Under the pieces are notes generated by a model. That model was not told the origin of the DNA, did no database searches, and saw nothing but the letters and a program-made list of their open reading frames with translations. Of a stretch of 64,000 bases of DNA, positions 35,141-46,306 are shown in pieces (the stretch's first letter is position 1; the number at the start of each line of letters is the position of its first letter). The stretch spans positions 1 through 64,000 of the forward strand of contig NZ_JAUORV010000019.1 of NCBI RefSeq assembly GCF_030548205.1, in the 5' to 3' direction. A program made the translations under genes and the position numbers. The DNA comes from Aliiglaciecola sp. 3_MG-2023. Lineage in GTDB: Bacteria > Pseudomonadota > Gammaproteobacteria > Enterobacterales > Alteromonadaceae.

Positions 35141-36667
35141 TTACTCATCAGAATCGGAATCAAGGTTGTGCATTTCCAAGTTACTCAACTCTGTTTGAAT
35201 CATCGACTTTTTCGCCCCTTCAGAACGGGCTCCATCGACTCTTTCTAGATACACCTGGTCGATATCACCGGTAATGTAGTCACCGTCAAATACTGATGTT
35301 TCGAAGCCAGTGATAGCGGTGTTCTCGGCACTTACGGCTTCAACAAGATCTTGAATATCTTGGAAAATAAGGCCATCAGCTTTAATTAACTCGCTAATTT
35401 CGTCGATATCACGTCCATATGCAATTAACTCATTGGCACTGGGCATATCAATACCATAGACATTTGGAAAGCGGATTTCTGGCGCAGCTGAGGCAAAATA
35501 CACCTTTTTAGCCCCTGACTCACGAGCCATTTCGATGATCTGCTCAGAGGTAGTACCGCGAACAATTGAATCATCGACTAAAAGCACATTTTTACCTTTA
35601 AACTCAGATTTGATCGCATTCAATTTTCGGCGCACAGACTTACGTCGCAAGGTTTGCCCAGGCATGATAAATGTACGACCGATATAGCGATTTTTCACAT
35701 ACCCTTGTCGATACGGCAAATCGAGTTCAATGGCTATCTGTAACGCTACATCAGAAGAGGTTTCAGGAATAGGGATTACTACGTCAATGTCTAAATCAGC
35801 CCATTCTTTAGCTATTTTTTGCCCTAGTTTTTTCCCCATATTGACCCTAGAAGCATATACGGAAATGCCATCGATAAATGAATCAGGACGAGCAAAATAC
35901 ACAAATTCAAAAATACAGGGAACATTTTTAGGGTTTTGAGCACATTGTTTTGTAAACAATTCCCCTTCTTCGGTTACGTAGATTGCTTCACCAGGCGCAA
36001 CATCACGAATAAAGGTGAAACCAACTGCATCTAAAGCTACACTTTCAGAGGCAACCATATATTCATCGCCCTGCTCGGTCTTACGCTTCCCTAATGCAAG
36101 TGGACGTATGCCATATGGGTCTCGAAATGCAACCATACCATTGCCGATAATAGCGGCAACTACAGCATAGGCTCCGCGAATTTTCTTATGTACATTAGCA
36201 ATAGTGGTGAAAACATCTTCTGGGGTTAGGGTTAATCCTGCACTTTGTTGTAACTCGTGGGCAAAGATATTTAGTAATAATTCTGAATCAGAGGTGGTAT
36301 TAATATGCCGTCTAGCAATTCGAAATACCTCATCTTGTAAATCATGGGCATTGGTCAAATTCCCATTATGGGCAAAGGCGATTCCAAATGGTGAGTTAAC
36401 GTAAAAGGGTTGCGCCTCTGCAGAGCTTGAAGAGCCAGCCGTAGGGTAACGCACATGGCCAATGCCAAACTGCCCCGTTAATCGCTGCATATGGCGGTTA
36501 TGAAACACATCTCGCACCAAACCATTGGCCTTTCGAAGATGGAACATCTTATCATCAACAGTCATGATCCCTGCGGCATCTTGCCCACGGTGCTGAAGCA
36601 CAGTTAACGCGTCATAAAGTGCTTGATTTACTGCACTCTTTCCAACAATTCCGACAATACCACACAT
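35141..36667 (-). CDS. purF: Amidophosphoribosyltransferase
   Basis: First committed step of purine synthesis, forming phosphoribosylamine from PRPP and glutamine. MCGIVGIVG places the catalytic Cys2 at the N terminus; [11 protein letters not shown] and the glutaminase domain follow. The PRPP site is [17 protein letters not shown]. 508 residues, slightly longer than the E. coli enzyme because of an acidic tail. It ends the minus-strand block and is 9 bases from cvpA, as in many gammaproteobacteria. Confidence 0.97.
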   Translation of the reverse strand: MCGIVGIVGKSAVNQALYDALTVLQHRGQDAAGIMTVDDKMFHLRKANGLVRDVFHNRHMQRLTGQFGIGHVRYPTAGSSSSAEAQPFYVNSPFGIAFAHNGNLTNAHDLQDEVFRIARRHINTTSDSELLLNIFAHELQQSAGLTLTPEDVFTTIANVHKKIRGAYAVVAAIIGNGMVAFRDPYGIRPLALGKRKTEQGDEYMVASESVALDAVGFTFIRDVAPGEAIYVTEEGELFTKQCAQNPKNVPCIFEFVYFARPDSFIDGISVYASRVNMGKKLGQKIAKEWADLDIDVVIPIPETSSDVALQIAIELDLPYRQGYVKNRYIGRTFIMPGQTLRRKSVRRKLNAIKSEFKGKNVLLVDDSIVRGTTSEQIIEMARESGAKKVYFASAAPEIRFPNVYGIDMPSANELIAYGRDIDEISELIKADGLIFQDIQDLVEAVSAENTAITGFETSVFDGDYITGDIDQVYLERVDGARSEGAKKSMIQTELSNLEMHNLDSDSDE

Positions 36668-36676
36668 GCAATTTAC

Positions 36677-37168
36677 CTACTTATTCGGCGTTAAAAAACT
36701 GGAGTTATTTTGTATAAAACTAAAAAACCACTCAATAATAGGAGTGAATTCAGGCACTAATACCGACTCTATCCACCAAGAGGATTCGGAAGCAGTCGTA
36801 AAAGTATCTAAGAAGAACAAGGCTGCGCTAACAATGAGAATGCCACGAATAATGCCAAACACTGAACCTAGGGCTCTATCCGTGCCGGTCAATCCGGTAA
36901 ATTGTACTAAGCGCGCAATTAAATAATTTATCAGCCCACCTAAAATTAGCGTACTGGCAAACAAAATCGCTATGGAAACGCCATTCCTGACCATTTGATC
37001 ATCAAACTTAGTCATGTAAACAGCAAGGTATTCGTAAAATTGGCTAGCAATAAAAAAAGCGGCGAACCAAATAGCTAAAGAGATAGCTTCTTTAATGAAT
37101 CCCCGTACCAAACTTATAATGGTGGAGACAGCGATAACGCCAATGATGGTGAAATCTATCCAATTCAT
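36677..37168 (-). CDS. cvpA: CvpA-family membrane protein
   Basis: 163 residues with four hydrophobic helices, starting MNWIDFTIIGVIAVSTIISLVRGF, the family signature. It is required for colicin V production in E. coli; other roles concern envelope homeostasis. Its place directly upstream of purF is conserved. Confidence 0.94.
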   Translation of the reverse strand: MNWIDFTIIGVIAVSTIISLVRGFIKEAISLAIWFAAFFIASQFYEYLAVYMTKFDDQMVRNGVSIAILFASTLILGGLINYLIARLVQFTGLTGTDRALGSVFGIIRGILIVSAALFFLDTFTTASESSWWIESVLVPEFTPIIEWFFSFIQNNSSFLTPNK

Positions 37169-37244
37169 AATGACCCGGTCATATTAATTGTTGGTTCGTT
37201 AAAATCGCGCGCATTCTATCAGAGATAGTATTTATTTCTAGTAT

Positions 37245-37925
37245 TCATTTTACTGTGAATGGTGTGACTCGCCCTTGCAACTTAGTTAATTCCCTCAGCT
37301 GGGGAAGCGCATTTTGCAGTTTTTGTTTGTTTAACTCAGGTCCAACAAACACTTTAGTGAGTTCACCGGAACTCGTTTGCACCGGTCGGCTGAATGCTTG
37401 ATAGCCCGCTTTTCGGAGTGTACTTAATAATTCACTGACATTTTTTTGGTGACGAAATACACCAAGTTGAACAACCCATCCGGCTTTTGCAAGCAGTCGA
37501 CTGTCAATTTGACTGGGATTGGATTGGGCGTTGTTATTTATTTCGACTTTGTCTTCTACGGGACGATCAATTTCCCTAGATGTGTTCTTATTCGCATCTG
37601 TATTTTCAGACGTTGTGTTACTCACAACATCTTGTTGTTTTACTGTCGATGACGGATCATCATTTTGTTCAACCTGATCAATTTCAAAATCATCTGTGGC
37701 CACGTCCGGTACTATTTCAACTTTTCGAGAAACTTCTTGTTTTACTTGCTCGACAGGAAATTCTTCAGTGTTACTGACGTTACTCATTTTAGGTTGTTCG
37801 GGGATCGACTCAAATTGGTCTTGGCTAGTTTGCTTTTCACCATCAAGCAAATCGGGCAGAAAAATCACTGCTAGTGCTACGACTATAATGGTGCCAACCA
37901 ATCGGTTTTGAAGTGCTGAAGACAA
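37245..37925 (-). CDS. dedD: SPOR-domain protein DedD
   Basis: 226 residues. A single N-terminal membrane helix (LVGTIIVVALAVIFLPDLL, about 8-27), a long acidic, Gln/Asp-rich linker, and a C-terminal SPOR domain (about 150-226: WVVQLGVFRHQKNVSELLSTLRKAGY and VFVGPELNKQKLQ). SPOR domains bind denuded septal peptidoglycan, and DedD helps cell constriction. It sits between folC and cvpA, as in E. coli. Confidence 0.92.
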   Translation of the reverse strand: MSSALQNRLVGTIIVVALAVIFLPDLLDGEKQTSQDQFESIPEQPKMSNVSNTEEFPVEQVKQEVSRKVEIVPDVATDDFEIDQVEQNDDPSSTVKQQDVVSNTTSENTDANKNTSREIDRPVEDKVEINNNAQSNPSQIDSRLLAKAGWVVQLGVFRHQKNVSELLSTLRKAGYQAFSRPVQTSSGELTKVFVGPELNKQKLQNALPQLRELTKLQGRVTPFTVK

Positions 37926-37973
37926 GACGTTTCCTCTATTAAACCCATGCCAAGGTCATTCATTTAAATTGTA

Positions 37974-39245
37974 TCAAGATGCTTGTATTACTTCACTCAC
38001 GGTAAAAAATGAACCGAACACAATAATTAAATCATCATGTTTTGCATTTTTCTTGGCTTCATGAAGCGCATCAGAAACACTTTCAAATTCTACCACTTTT
38101 TGTGAGTCAGTGAGCACTGTTTTTAGTTGTTTACTCTTCGCACCTCGCGGCACATTGAGAGAAGCAACATACCAATTGGCATTCATGGATACAAGTGGCA
38201 ATAAGCTTCCAGCAATATCTTTATCTTCTAACATAGCGACGACCAAATGCAATTGCTGGTATTCCAGTCGTTCTATTCTGGATGCCAACAACTCCGTAGC
38301 TTGGGGGTTATGGGCAACATCTAAGACTATTTTAGGATTGTGACTTATTACCTCAAAACGGCCAGGTAGCGTGGATTGGTCGATTAACTCTTTTAGCTTG
38401 TCTTGATTAGAAGGTAAATGTCCTAACACGCTTAATACTTGCAGTGCAGTTGACGCGTTCTGCATAGGAATTAATGGTAGTGTTAAATCACTGAACTGGT
38501 TATCACCGTTGTACCAACACCAATTGGTTTCACAATCTTTGTAGCCAAACTCTTTACCTTGCCAGTATGGCTGAGCTTGCCGCTTTTCAACAGCCGTAAA
38601 AAGGGTTATCGGCGGATCGGGTTCGCCAATGACCACGGGGATATTATCGCGCATTATACCCGACTTTTCCGTTGCAATGAGTTCGCGGGTATCCCCTAAA
38701 TAGTCTTGATGGTCTAGGGCAATACTCGTTATGACTGCGATATTAGGATCAACTATATTTACCGCGTCTAGTCGCCCACCTAAACCCACCTCCAACACCA
38801 CAAAATTAGGTTGATGGTTAGCAATTAATACCAGCCCTGCTAAGGTGGCAAATTCGAAATAAGTCAAGGATACATCACCGCGAGCGCGTTCGACTTGCAT
38901 AAACGCATTTACATGCGCTTGTTCACTCAACATTTGACCATTGATACGCACGCGCTCGGTATAGTCAATGATATGAGGAGAACTATAAACTGCAACACTT
39001 TGTTGCTGAATCAGTAGACCCATTTCTATCATTCGGCAAGTAGTGCCCTTACCATTTGTTCCAGCAACAGTTATCACCGTACTGTTCGAAAAATCTAATT
39101 TTAATCGCGCATAGATTTGTTGGCTGCGGGAAAGACCCATATCGATTGATTTGCTATGGATCCCTTGTAAATATTCCAGCCATGTAGAGAGAGACCAGGA
39201 CAAACTAGGTTTGTGCTGGTCTTCTGACGATATGTTATCTGTCAT
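37974..39245 (-). CDS. folC: Bifunctional folylpolyglutamate/dihydrofolate synthase
   Basis: Mur-ligase-like enzyme that adds glutamate to folates. The P-loop is VAGTNGKGTTCRMIEMGL, the omega loop region SPHIIDYTERVRINGQ, and VGLGGRLDAVN and TSIALDHQDYLG are family motifs. IVLDVAHNP marks the C-terminal domain. 423 residues, full length. Its ATG shares one base with the accD stop (TAATG), so the two are translationally coupled. Confidence 0.95.
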   Translation of the reverse strand: MTDNISSEDQHKPSLSWSLSTWLEYLQGIHSKSIDMGLSRSQQIYARLKLDFSNSTVITVAGTNGKGTTCRMIEMGLLIQQQSVAVYSSPHIIDYTERVRINGQMLSEQAHVNAFMQVERARGDVSLTYFEFATLAGLVLIANHQPNFVVLEVGLGGRLDAVNIVDPNIAVITSIALDHQDYLGDTRELIATEKSGIMRDNIPVVIGEPDPPITLFTAVEKRQAQPYWQGKEFGYKDCETNWCWYNGDNQFSDLTLPLIPMQNASTALQVLSVLGHLPSNQDKLKELIDQSTLPGRFEVISHNPKIVLDVAHNPQATELLASRIERLEYQQLHLVVAMLEDKDIAGSLLPLVSMNANWYVASLNVPRGAKSKQLKTVLTDSQKVVEFESVSDALHEAKKNAKHDDLIIVFGSFFTVSEVIQAS

Positions 39246-40093
39246 TAATGGGGCTGTGAATGTAGCTTTTTCAGTAAGCTATGAACGGTATCGCGCATTT
39301 GGCGACGGTCAACAATCATATCGATTGCACCTTTTTCCACCAAGAATTCACTGCGCTGGAAACCCTCGGGTAAGGTTTCTCGCACCGTCTGTTCTATCAC
39401 TCGTGGTCCGGCAAAACCAATCAAAGCTTTAGGCTCAGCAATATTAATGTCTCCTAACATCGCCAAACTGGCTGAAACACCACCCATAGTCGGATCGGTT
39501 AAAACCGAAATATAAGGTAACCCCTTTTTACTCATACGAGCTAAGGCTGCACTAGTCTTGGCCATTTGCATCAATGAAAACAGCGCTTCTTGCATCCGAG
39601 CTCCACCACTTGAGGAATAACACACCAATGGCATATTATGTTCTAAACAAGCTTCTACCGCTTTCACAAATCTGGCACCAACTACAGATGCCATGGAACC
39701 ACCCATAAATGAAAACTCAAATGCTGCACACACAACAGGCATGCCTTTCAGTTTACCTTGCATCACAATCAACGCATCTTTTTCTTTGGTTGCTTTTTGG
39801 GCGGCAAGTAGGCGATCTTTATAACGCTTAGAATCTTTAAATTTCAAGACATCTTGAGGCTCTAAGTCGTCACCAATTTCTTTGCGGTCAGCCTGATCAA
39901 GAAAAGCGTTAATTCTCGCACGAGCGGTAATACGCATGTGATGATCACATTTTGGACAGACTTCAAGCTGCTTCTCTAATTCGGTTTTATATAACACCGC
40001 TCCACAAGATCCACATTTTGTCCAAATCCCCTCAGGCACATTGCTTTTAATAGAAGACTGGGTCCGCGGTAATATTTTTTGTATCCAACTCAT
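39245..40093 (-). CDS. accD: Acetyl-CoA carboxylase carboxyltransferase subunit beta
   Basis: Part of the carboxyltransferase that makes malonyl-CoA for fatty-acid synthesis. The zinc ribbon uses Cys27, 30, 46 and 49 (CGSC and CPKC). [20 protein letters not shown] and the [19 protein letters not shown] block line the acyl-CoA site. 282 residues, normal length. It overlaps folC by one base. Confidence 0.96.
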   Translation of the reverse strand: MSWIQKILPRTQSSIKSNVPEGIWTKCGSCGAVLYKTELEKQLEVCPKCDHHMRITARARINAFLDQADRKEIGDDLEPQDVLKFKDSKRYKDRLLAAQKATKEKDALIVMQGKLKGMPVVCAAFEFSFMGGSMASVVGARFVKAVEACLEHNMPLVCYSSSGGARMQEALFSLMQMAKTSAALARMSKKGLPYISVLTDPTMGGVSASLAMLGDINIAEPKALIGFAGPRVIEQTVRETLPEGFQRSEFLVEKGAIDMIVDRRQMRDTVHSLLKKLHSQPH

Positions 40094-40288
40094 TCAATTC
40101 ATCCTAATTGCAAAAATTTGCGCTTTATATGCTGCTATTTTCGCCAAAATCATGATTAATATCGCTTTATCGACAGCTTATCGACGTAAAATATCTATTC
40201 TCGCCATTAAAACATAGTTTACTCTTGGGAAGAAAACAAAACTGGTCTAAGAAGTGGCTTTGCTGTTTCTAATTTGGTTTTTTCACTG

Positions 40289-41095
40289 CTAGAAAAACGC
40301 CGGTCCCAATGGAATCTCTGGGATCCCAAAACGCTCAGGGTAAAGCACATCCACTAAATACAAACCATTTGGCTTGGCTGTTGCCCCTGCTTTTGCTCTA
40401 TCTTTTTGTTCCAGTAACGTTTTCATCCACTCAACCGGTTGTTCTCCACTGCCTATAACAGCAAGACTTCCGGTAATATTTCGAACCATATGGTGTAAGA
40501 AAGCATTTGCTTGCACATCAATCATAATGTACTGGCCACGCCGTGTAACCTGAATATGCTCGAGCCTTCGCACAGGTGAATTAGCTTGGCATAACGAAGC
40601 CCTGAATGCACTAAAATCATGCTCACCTACCAGACATTGTGCCGCTTCATGCATTTTTTGATGATCGAGTTGCGTATACATATGTGTCAAACCACCAGCC
40701 AGTATTGCAGGACGAAAGGGGTTATTATAAATAATATAACGATAACGACGACCTACTGCAGAAAAGCGGGCATGGAAGTCTGGGCTCACTTGTTTGGCCC
40801 ATTTGACGGCGATATCTTTGGGAAGATTGGTATTCACGCCCAAAGTCCAACTGCGTTCGGGTCTAGAGGCAGGTGTTTCAAAATGCACTACTTGACCAGT
40901 GGCATGAACTCCTGCATCCGTTCGACCAGCACATAATACGGCAACGGGATGATTAGCAACTTTGCTTAACGCTTCTTCTAAATGCAATTGTACACTAGTG
41001 ACTTGAGATTGCCGCTGCCAACCGTGATAGTTTGTGCCATCATACTCAATCCCTAACGCGATTTTATTTGTTTGCTGCTGCTCCACTGAGACCAT
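40289..41095 (-). CDS. truA: tRNA pseudouridine(38-40) synthase
   Basis: Modifies uridines 38-40 of the tRNA anticodon arm. The catalytic Asp60 lies in [24 protein letters not shown] and [13 protein letters not shown] are also conserved. 268 residues, with the standard length and order next to accD. About 195 gene-free bases separate it from accD and about 230 from fimV; nothing else was recognised there. Confidence 0.95.
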   Translation of the reverse strand: MVSVEQQQTNKIALGIEYDGTNYHGWQRQSQVTSVQLHLEEALSKVANHPVAVLCAGRTDAGVHATGQVVHFETPASRPERSWTLGVNTNLPKDIAVKWAKQVSPDFHARFSAVGRRYRYIIYNNPFRPAILAGGLTHMYTQLDHQKMHEAAQCLVGEHDFSAFRASLCQANSPVRRLEHIQVTRRGQYIMIDVQANAFLHHMVRNITGSLAVIGSGEQPVEWMKTLLEQKDRAKAGATAKPNGLYLVDVLYPERFGIPEIPLGPAFF

Positions 41096-41327
41096 TTTCC
41101 TTTAAAACTGGAAGGGGTTAATAAGCCACCTTGAATAGGATCTATCTTTCGCCACAATCAAGAGCTTACGAGAAATGGTTGGGAATGAATCTTTATGAAC
41201 CTGAAACTAACCTCTATGGTTTACATATCTTAATCAGCACAACCAAAAGCCCGCCATTGTAATGAATTTCGGCGAACTTTTCATAGGTTGATTGCACTTT
41301 CAATTTAAATATTTTACGTAAAGGTGT

Positions 41328-44300
41328 TTATTCAGCCAATTTAGTAAGCAATTCTTGCGCTTCTAAGCGTTGGGATTCATCGCCTTTACTAATGACTTCT
41401 TCCAGTAACTCTTTAGCCGCGTCAATATCGTCTGTTTCCAAATAAGCTTGCGCTAAATCTAATTTTGCACCTATGCCATTATCACCATCAACATCTACCT
41501 CATCAGCCTCACCAAACCCAGCATAGGATTCAAAGGCCGCAGCAAGGTTCAATTCTTTATCGATTTCCTGCGTACCCTCTGCTTCGATACTTTCATTAAT
41601 CAAGTCATCCACATCCAAAAAGTCGTCTTCTGATTGCTGGTCAGACGGCGTTTGTTGTGGTGAAGCTGTCATATCAGCATCATTTAATAAGGCATCAAAA
41701 TCTAAACCGCTATCCACGTTTGATAATGTATTTTCATCATCAATTGATGGTAGATCTTTAGGGTTATCTTCAGTTGTATCTATGCTATCGAGTAACTCAT
41801 CAAAACTCGTCTTTTCAAGCTCATTCAGAGAGTTACTTTCTTCGGCTTCTTCAGAAGACAGCCAGTCACCCAACCCGGGTAAATCGTCTAATTCAACATT
41901 TTCTGACTTATCCGTGCTTTGCTTTTCAACTAGGTTGTCTTGCTCAGCCAAATAATCTTCATCAAATGCTTTTAAAGCTTCATCTAAATCAGCATCATCG
42001 AAACCATCTGAACCTTCTCCTGACAAGCTATCTATATCATCGATACTTGGAATTTCTTCATCAAAATCAGAGAGAACCTTTTCGATATCATCTTCTTTAT
42101 CGATAGGAATGATCTGCTCTAGCTGCATGTCATCTGAGTCTTCACTTGGTGTGAAGTTATCATCTCCAATTTCAACATCAAAGCTAGTTGCTTCTGACAC
42201 AACCTCTTGTTCAAATTCATCTAGTGCTTTATCGAGATCCTCAATTTCATCACTTTGTATTTGTTCAACTTGGTTTTCTGAGTTTTGCTCGGTAGTTAAA
42301 TCGACTGCTGTTTCTTGTTCATCTACCGTTTCGGGGCTATCTACAAGATTTTGTTCTTCTGTGGGATCTTGAACCCCTTGAGTCTCTTCAATTTCTAGCG
42401 GCTCTTCAGCTTCATTTAACACATCGGCAAGTTCTGACTGAACATCTTCAGGTTCCGGAGGTAATGCAGAACCAGATTCAGTTAACTCATCTATTTTTTC
42501 CGATTTGTCATTTTCAAACTCAGCTAAGAGTTCATCCGCCGAAAGCGACTCTACGCTGTTATCTTCAACATTTTCTTGGTTAAGTAAATCATCTATGTCG
42601 TCAACATCTTGGCTAAAGACTTCGTCCTCTACCTGACTTTCATCCAAAGGAGTTTCAGCGCCATTTTCTGGAGCTAGTACGTCTTCTGACGGGTTAACCT
42701 GCTCGTCAACTTCTTGGTTAAGGACTTCGTCCTCTAGCTGACTTTCATCCAAATGAGTTTCAGCGCCATTTTCAGTAGCTAGTACGTCTTCTGACGGGTT
42801 AACCGGCTCGTTAACATCTTGGCTAAGGACTTCGTCCTCTAGCTGACTTTCATCCAAAGGAGTATCAGCACCATTTTCTGGAGCTTGTGCGTCTTCTGAC
42901 GGGTTAACAGATGCCTCAATATCTTGCTCAATGAGATCTTGTTCAACCTCATCTTCTTCGATGGTATCGAAAAGCTCATCAGCGATATCTAGCTCATCAC
43001 TATCATCATCAATTACATCTTCAACAAGGTCTTCTTCATCTAAATTTTCTGTTAGGGAATCTAACTCCTGAATTCCCATCTGACTTTCCGCAGGTGTTGG
43101 TTCTTCTAGGGTTTCAGTATCTTCATCCAGCATTCCACCCATTTGCTCTAATTGTTCGATTTCATTGAGCAATTCATCAGTAATATTATCTAACTGCGCA
43201 TTTTGCTGATGAATTTCTTTATCAATATTTTGTAGCATTTCCTCATTCATTAAATCTGAATTATCAGAAACTATGGAATCTACTTCCTGCTCTGATTGAG
43301 GTTGCTCAAGTAATTCATCGATACTGATTTCAGGCTTATCAGGTTCATCATCAATAACAGGGGGTTTAATTTCGGGGGTAGTTGATTCCGTCGCCTTTAC
43401 GGACTCATCAACTGTTGACTCGCTTTGTTCAACTTTATCTTCCGGCGTGTCAATATCTAAATCGGGTAACTCACCTAAGCCGTCAATTTCATCAGCAGCA
43501 GTATCCTCTGGGTTAGATTGGGCAAAATCTAACTCATCATCTTCTGCCCCTTGCTCACTGTCTTGTTCCACGGTTGAGTCAGCTTTCGCTTCCGACTCTT
43601 CCTCAGCTAACTCATCACCAATGTCAGCGAGTAAGTCTTCCTCATCAAACAGATTATCAAGATCATCTTCAAGAACACTATCATCTTCTGCATTGTCGTC
43701 TTTAGATTCCTCTATGACTGGATCTAAACTGTCGTCGTCCAAATCATCAAAGGCTTCAAAACTATCTTCGCCGGTTCCATCTAATGACTCTTCTAACTCT
43801 TCTGACAACACATCATCTAGGAGATCATCTTCTCCGAATAAATCATCATCACTATCTTCTAGCTCTTCACTTAATTCGTTGGTTAAGGCATCCGCTAAAT
43901 CATCCATTTCATCACTTTGCTCGAGGATAGCTGCGTGATTTTCATCGAGTACAGGATCAGTTTCTGTTTGTGGTTGCTTACGGCGAATTAACCACATCGC
44001 AAACGCGCCTAGTAAGCTAATAGTGAATAGTACAGACAGTAAAATAAGAAACAGTGGATCAGTTAGCCAGGCAAAGCCACTGCTTTGCATTTCCGCTTTA
44101 CGCTGATTCTCTGCTTCCCGGGAGATGGCTAAGAGTTCATTTTGCAACGCCAACATTTGATCCATTTGCACTTGCAACTCTTCATCTACCCGCCCTCGTA
44201 GACTACCAATTTCGGTATCAACCGCATCTAATCGCTCAACGAGTTTACGATTTTCATTGAGTAAGGTTTGAACACTTTCGATTGATTCGGCAAATTGCTG

Positions 44301-44828
44301 CCGAATTGCCGTAAATTGGCGATTTTGTTCCGCGTCAAGTGCACTTAGTTTTTCTTCAATGACTTGTTTCGTTTCCGTTAAGTCATCTTTACTTGCTGCC
44401 TCTTGAGAAGTCTTTACGTTAACTTGTTGTGTTTCGCCTTTAGTGAAAGCGCGCCAAGCACTATCGTCTTGTTCAGCTTTCATCTGTGCGGCTTTAGGAT
44501 CGATTCTAGCAACATAACGTTCTGAGGGAAGTTTTAGAATGCTGCCATCAACAAGATGATTAAAATTCTGATCTTCAAATGCGTCAGGGTTGAGTTGATA
44601 AATGGCCTGCATCACTTGATACACAGACAGATTCTTATTTTGACGATATCGACTGGCTATGCGCCATAAGGTATCTTCCGGAACCACCGGCCCATAGGTT
44701 GTGCCAGAAAACTCGGCGGTATTACTTTTAGGACCTCTAATTTGAAGTTGTTGAGCATCAACAGTGGCGCTAATAGACCAAAGTCCTACGCTGGCAAATA
44801 GTAAAAACGCTACCTGTCGCACATTCAT
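41328..44828 (-). CDS. fimV: FimV-like polar hub/peptidoglycan-binding protein
   Basis: 1166-residue inner-membrane protein. Order: signal peptide (1-25), FimV N-terminal/LysM-like domain (about 43-103, YGPVVPEDTLWRIASRY ... SILKLP), coiled coil (150-247), one membrane helix (259-281), a very long acidic Glu/Asp/Ser-rich cytoplasmic region with a 3 x 35-residue tandem repeat at 641-745, and the C-terminal FimV TPR cap (GIGAKLDLAQAYLETDDIDAAKELLEEV). Homologues organise type IV pili, chemotaxis and flagellar components at cell poles. Neighbours truA and asd are conserved. Confidence 0.92.
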   Translation of the reverse strand: MNVRQVAFLLFASVGLWSISATVDAQQLQIRGPKSNTAEFSGTTYGPVVPEDTLWRIASRYRQNKNLSVYQVMQAIYQLNPDAFEDQNFNHLVDGSILKLPSERYVARIDPKAAQMKAEQDDSAWRAFTKGETQQVNVKTSQEAASKDDLTETKQVIEEKLSALDAEQNRQFTAIRQQFAESIESVQTLLNENRKLVERLDAVDTEIGSLRGRVDEELQVQMDQMLALQNELLAISREAENQRKAEMQSSGFAWLTDPLFLILLSVLFTISLLGAFAMWLIRRKQPQTETDPVLDENHAAILEQSDEMDDLADALTNELSEELEDSDDDLFGEDDLLDDVLSEELEESLDGTGEDSFEAFDDLDDDSLDPVIEESKDDNAEDDSVLEDDLDNLFDEEDLLADIGDELAEEESEAKADSTVEQDSEQGAEDDELDFAQSNPEDTAADEIDGLGELPDLDIDTPEDKVEQSESTVDESVKATESTTPEIKPPVIDDEPDKPEISIDELLEQPQSEQEVDSIVSDNSDLMNEEMLQNIDKEIHQQNAQLDNITDELLNEIEQLEQMGGMLDEDTETLEEPTPAESQMGIQELDSLTENLDEEDLVEDVIDDDSDELDIADELFDTIEEDEVEQDLIEQDIEASVNPSEDAQAPENGADTPLDESQLEDEVLSQDVNEPVNPSEDVLATENGAETHLDESQLEDEVLNQEVDEQVNPSEDVLAPENGAETPLDESQVEDEVFSQDVDDIDDLLNQENVEDNSVESLSADELLAEFENDKSEKIDELTESGSALPPEPEDVQSELADVLNEAEEPLEIEETQGVQDPTEEQNLVDSPETVDEQETAVDLTTEQNSENQVEQIQSDEIEDLDKALDEFEQEVVSEATSFDVEIGDDNFTPSEDSDDMQLEQIIPIDKEDDIEKVLSDFDEEIPSIDDIDSLSGEGSDGFDDADLDEALKAFDEDYLAEQDNLVEKQSTDKSENVELDDLPGLGDWLSSEEAEESNSLNELEKTSFDELLDSIDTTEDNPKDLPSIDDENTLSNVDSGLDFDALLNDADMTASPQQTPSDQQSEDDFLDVDDLINESIEAEGTQEIDKELNLAAAFESYAGFGEADEVDVDGDNGIGAKLDLAQAYLETDDIDAAKELLEEVISKGDESQRLEAQELLTKLAE
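42594..42908 (-). repeat. Three tandem 105-bp repeats inside fimV
   Basis: Three in-frame copies of a 35-residue unit beginning VNPSED and containing ENGA(D/E)T-LDESQ-EDEV. Each copy differs at several residues. The repeat lies in the acidic region between the membrane helix and the TPR cap, so copy number should only change linker length. Confidence 0.9.
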
Positions 44829-45231
44829 ATAATTAAGTCATCGCCCTGTAATAATTATTATTTTTTGCTCACTAAAATGTGACCAATTGCATAAAAATTA
44901 GTATTAAAAATCCGTCTCTAATCAATAACCTTTAACTCGCACCTAGAAGTGCTAAGTTAGCATAGAGAATCATAAAATAAGGAATAAGCAAAACTCATTC
45001 CAAACTATTGTTGTTAATATTCATCGATTAACACAAATATAAACCACATAAGAACTATGATCTACATAGATAGAACATAAAGCTACAGATAGCTACGGTT
45101 AATCAACTCAAGACTTGCCGATGTTCTTGCCCATTGTGGTTAACTTAGGTTATCGGCATAGCGGTAAATTACTAAAAATAAATCAAAAAAAAGGCCAGAC
45201 GGCAGTCTGACCTTCGTAGATAAAAATCGAA
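44829..45231. other. Intergenic region between asd and fimV
   Basis: AT-rich and gene-free. It carries the asd terminator at 45185-45214 and presumably the fimV promoter, for which no confident box pair was picked. Confidence 0.5.
45185..45214 (-). terminator. Terminator of asd
   Basis: On the minus strand, GGTCAGAC-TGCC-GTCTGGCC (45193-45212) forms an 8-bp stem with one G-T wobble and is followed by eight T. It lies 18 bases past the asd stop. Confidence 0.93.
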
Positions 45232-46248
45232 TTACATGTAATCGCGCACCAGCACTTCTGCTATTTGCACACTGTTCAAGGCCGCGCCTTTTCTGACGTT
45301 GTCAGACACAACCCACATGTTTAAACCATTTGGATGAGAAATATCATTTCTTACTCGACCCACAAAAGTTTCATCATGACCACTAGCATTTCCCACTTGC
45401 GTTGGAAAATCTTCTGGGTTCTCAAGCAATTTAACTCCAGGAGCATCTGCTAATAATCGTTTAGCATCTTCTGCGTCTAGGGGGGAATGAGTTTCTAGGT
45501 GTATGGCTTCACCATGACCGAAGAACACGGGCACCCGCACAGCCGTAGCGTTCACTAAAATAGAATCATCACCCATTATTTTTTGTGTTTCCCACACCAT
45601 TTTCATTTCTTCTTTGGTGTAGTCATTATCCATGAACACATCAATTTGAGGGATCACATTAAAAGCGATTTGGCGACTAAAGGCTTTGGGCGTAATTTCT
45701 CTGCCACTTAGCAAGTCGGTAGTTTGTTTAGCCAACTCTTCCATTGCTGATTTTCCAGCGCCAGAAACCGATTGATAGGTAGCCACGTTAATACGAGCAA
45801 TTCCAACGGCATCTTGAATTGGCTTCAACGCCACCATCATTTGAATAGTTGAACAGTTAGGATTAGCAATGATATTGCGATTTCTAAAATCAGCCAAAGC
45901 ATGGGGATTTACTTCTGGCACTACCAATGGAATATCGGGTTCGTAGCGGTAATGGGAGGTGTTATCGATAACCACACAACCTGCTTCTGCCGCTTTAGGT
46001 GCAAAAATTTCTGAAACACTTCCGCCAGCCGAAAAGAAACCAAGTTGAACCTTTGACCAATCAAAAGTATCTGCATCTAATACGGTAATCTCTTTGCCCT
46101 TGAAGGTCACTTTACCACCCGCTGAGCGACTGCTCGCCAATGGATATAATTTATTAACCGGAAAATCTCGTTGTTCGAGAATTTCAATCATGTGTTGACC
46201 AACTAAACCAGTTGCCCCTAAAACAGCAACATCAAAAGCGCGAGACAT
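45232..46248 (-). CDS. asd: Aspartate-semialdehyde dehydrogenase
   Basis: Reduces aspartyl phosphate to the semialdehyde for lysine, threonine, methionine and diaminopimelate synthesis. NADP loop GATGLVGQHMIEIL at residue 11, the active-site Cys132 in NPNCSTIQM, and the acid/base His in FFGHGEAIH. 338 residues, like the Pseudomonas/Vibrio-type enzyme. The usg paralogue sits at this position in E. coli, but the intact Cys and His here argue for a real Asd. Confidence 0.93.
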   Translation of the reverse strand: MSRAFDVAVLGATGLVGQHMIEILEQRDFPVNKLYPLASSRSAGGKVTFKGKEITVLDADTFDWSKVQLGFFSAGGSVSEIFAPKAAEAGCVVIDNTSHYRYEPDIPLVVPEVNPHALADFRNRNIIANPNCSTIQMMVALKPIQDAVGIARINVATYQSVSGAGKSAMEELAKQTTDLLSGREITPKAFSRQIAFNVIPQIDVFMDNDYTKEEMKMVWETQKIMGDDSILVNATAVRVPVFFGHGEAIHLETHSPLDAEDAKRLLADAPGVKLLENPEDFPTQVGNASGHDETFVGRVRNDISHPNGLNMWVVSDNVRKGAALNSVQIAEVLVRDYM

Positions 46249-46306
46249 TAGTGCATTACTCCAAAAAATATAATCAAATTAAGCGGATGCTGAATAAACG
46301 ATCAGC

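Noticed and set aside
43447-43938. 163-codon Ser-rich frame opposite fimV
   Set aside because: Complement of the acidic Glu/Asp codons of fimV; the Ser-rich composition is a codon artefact.
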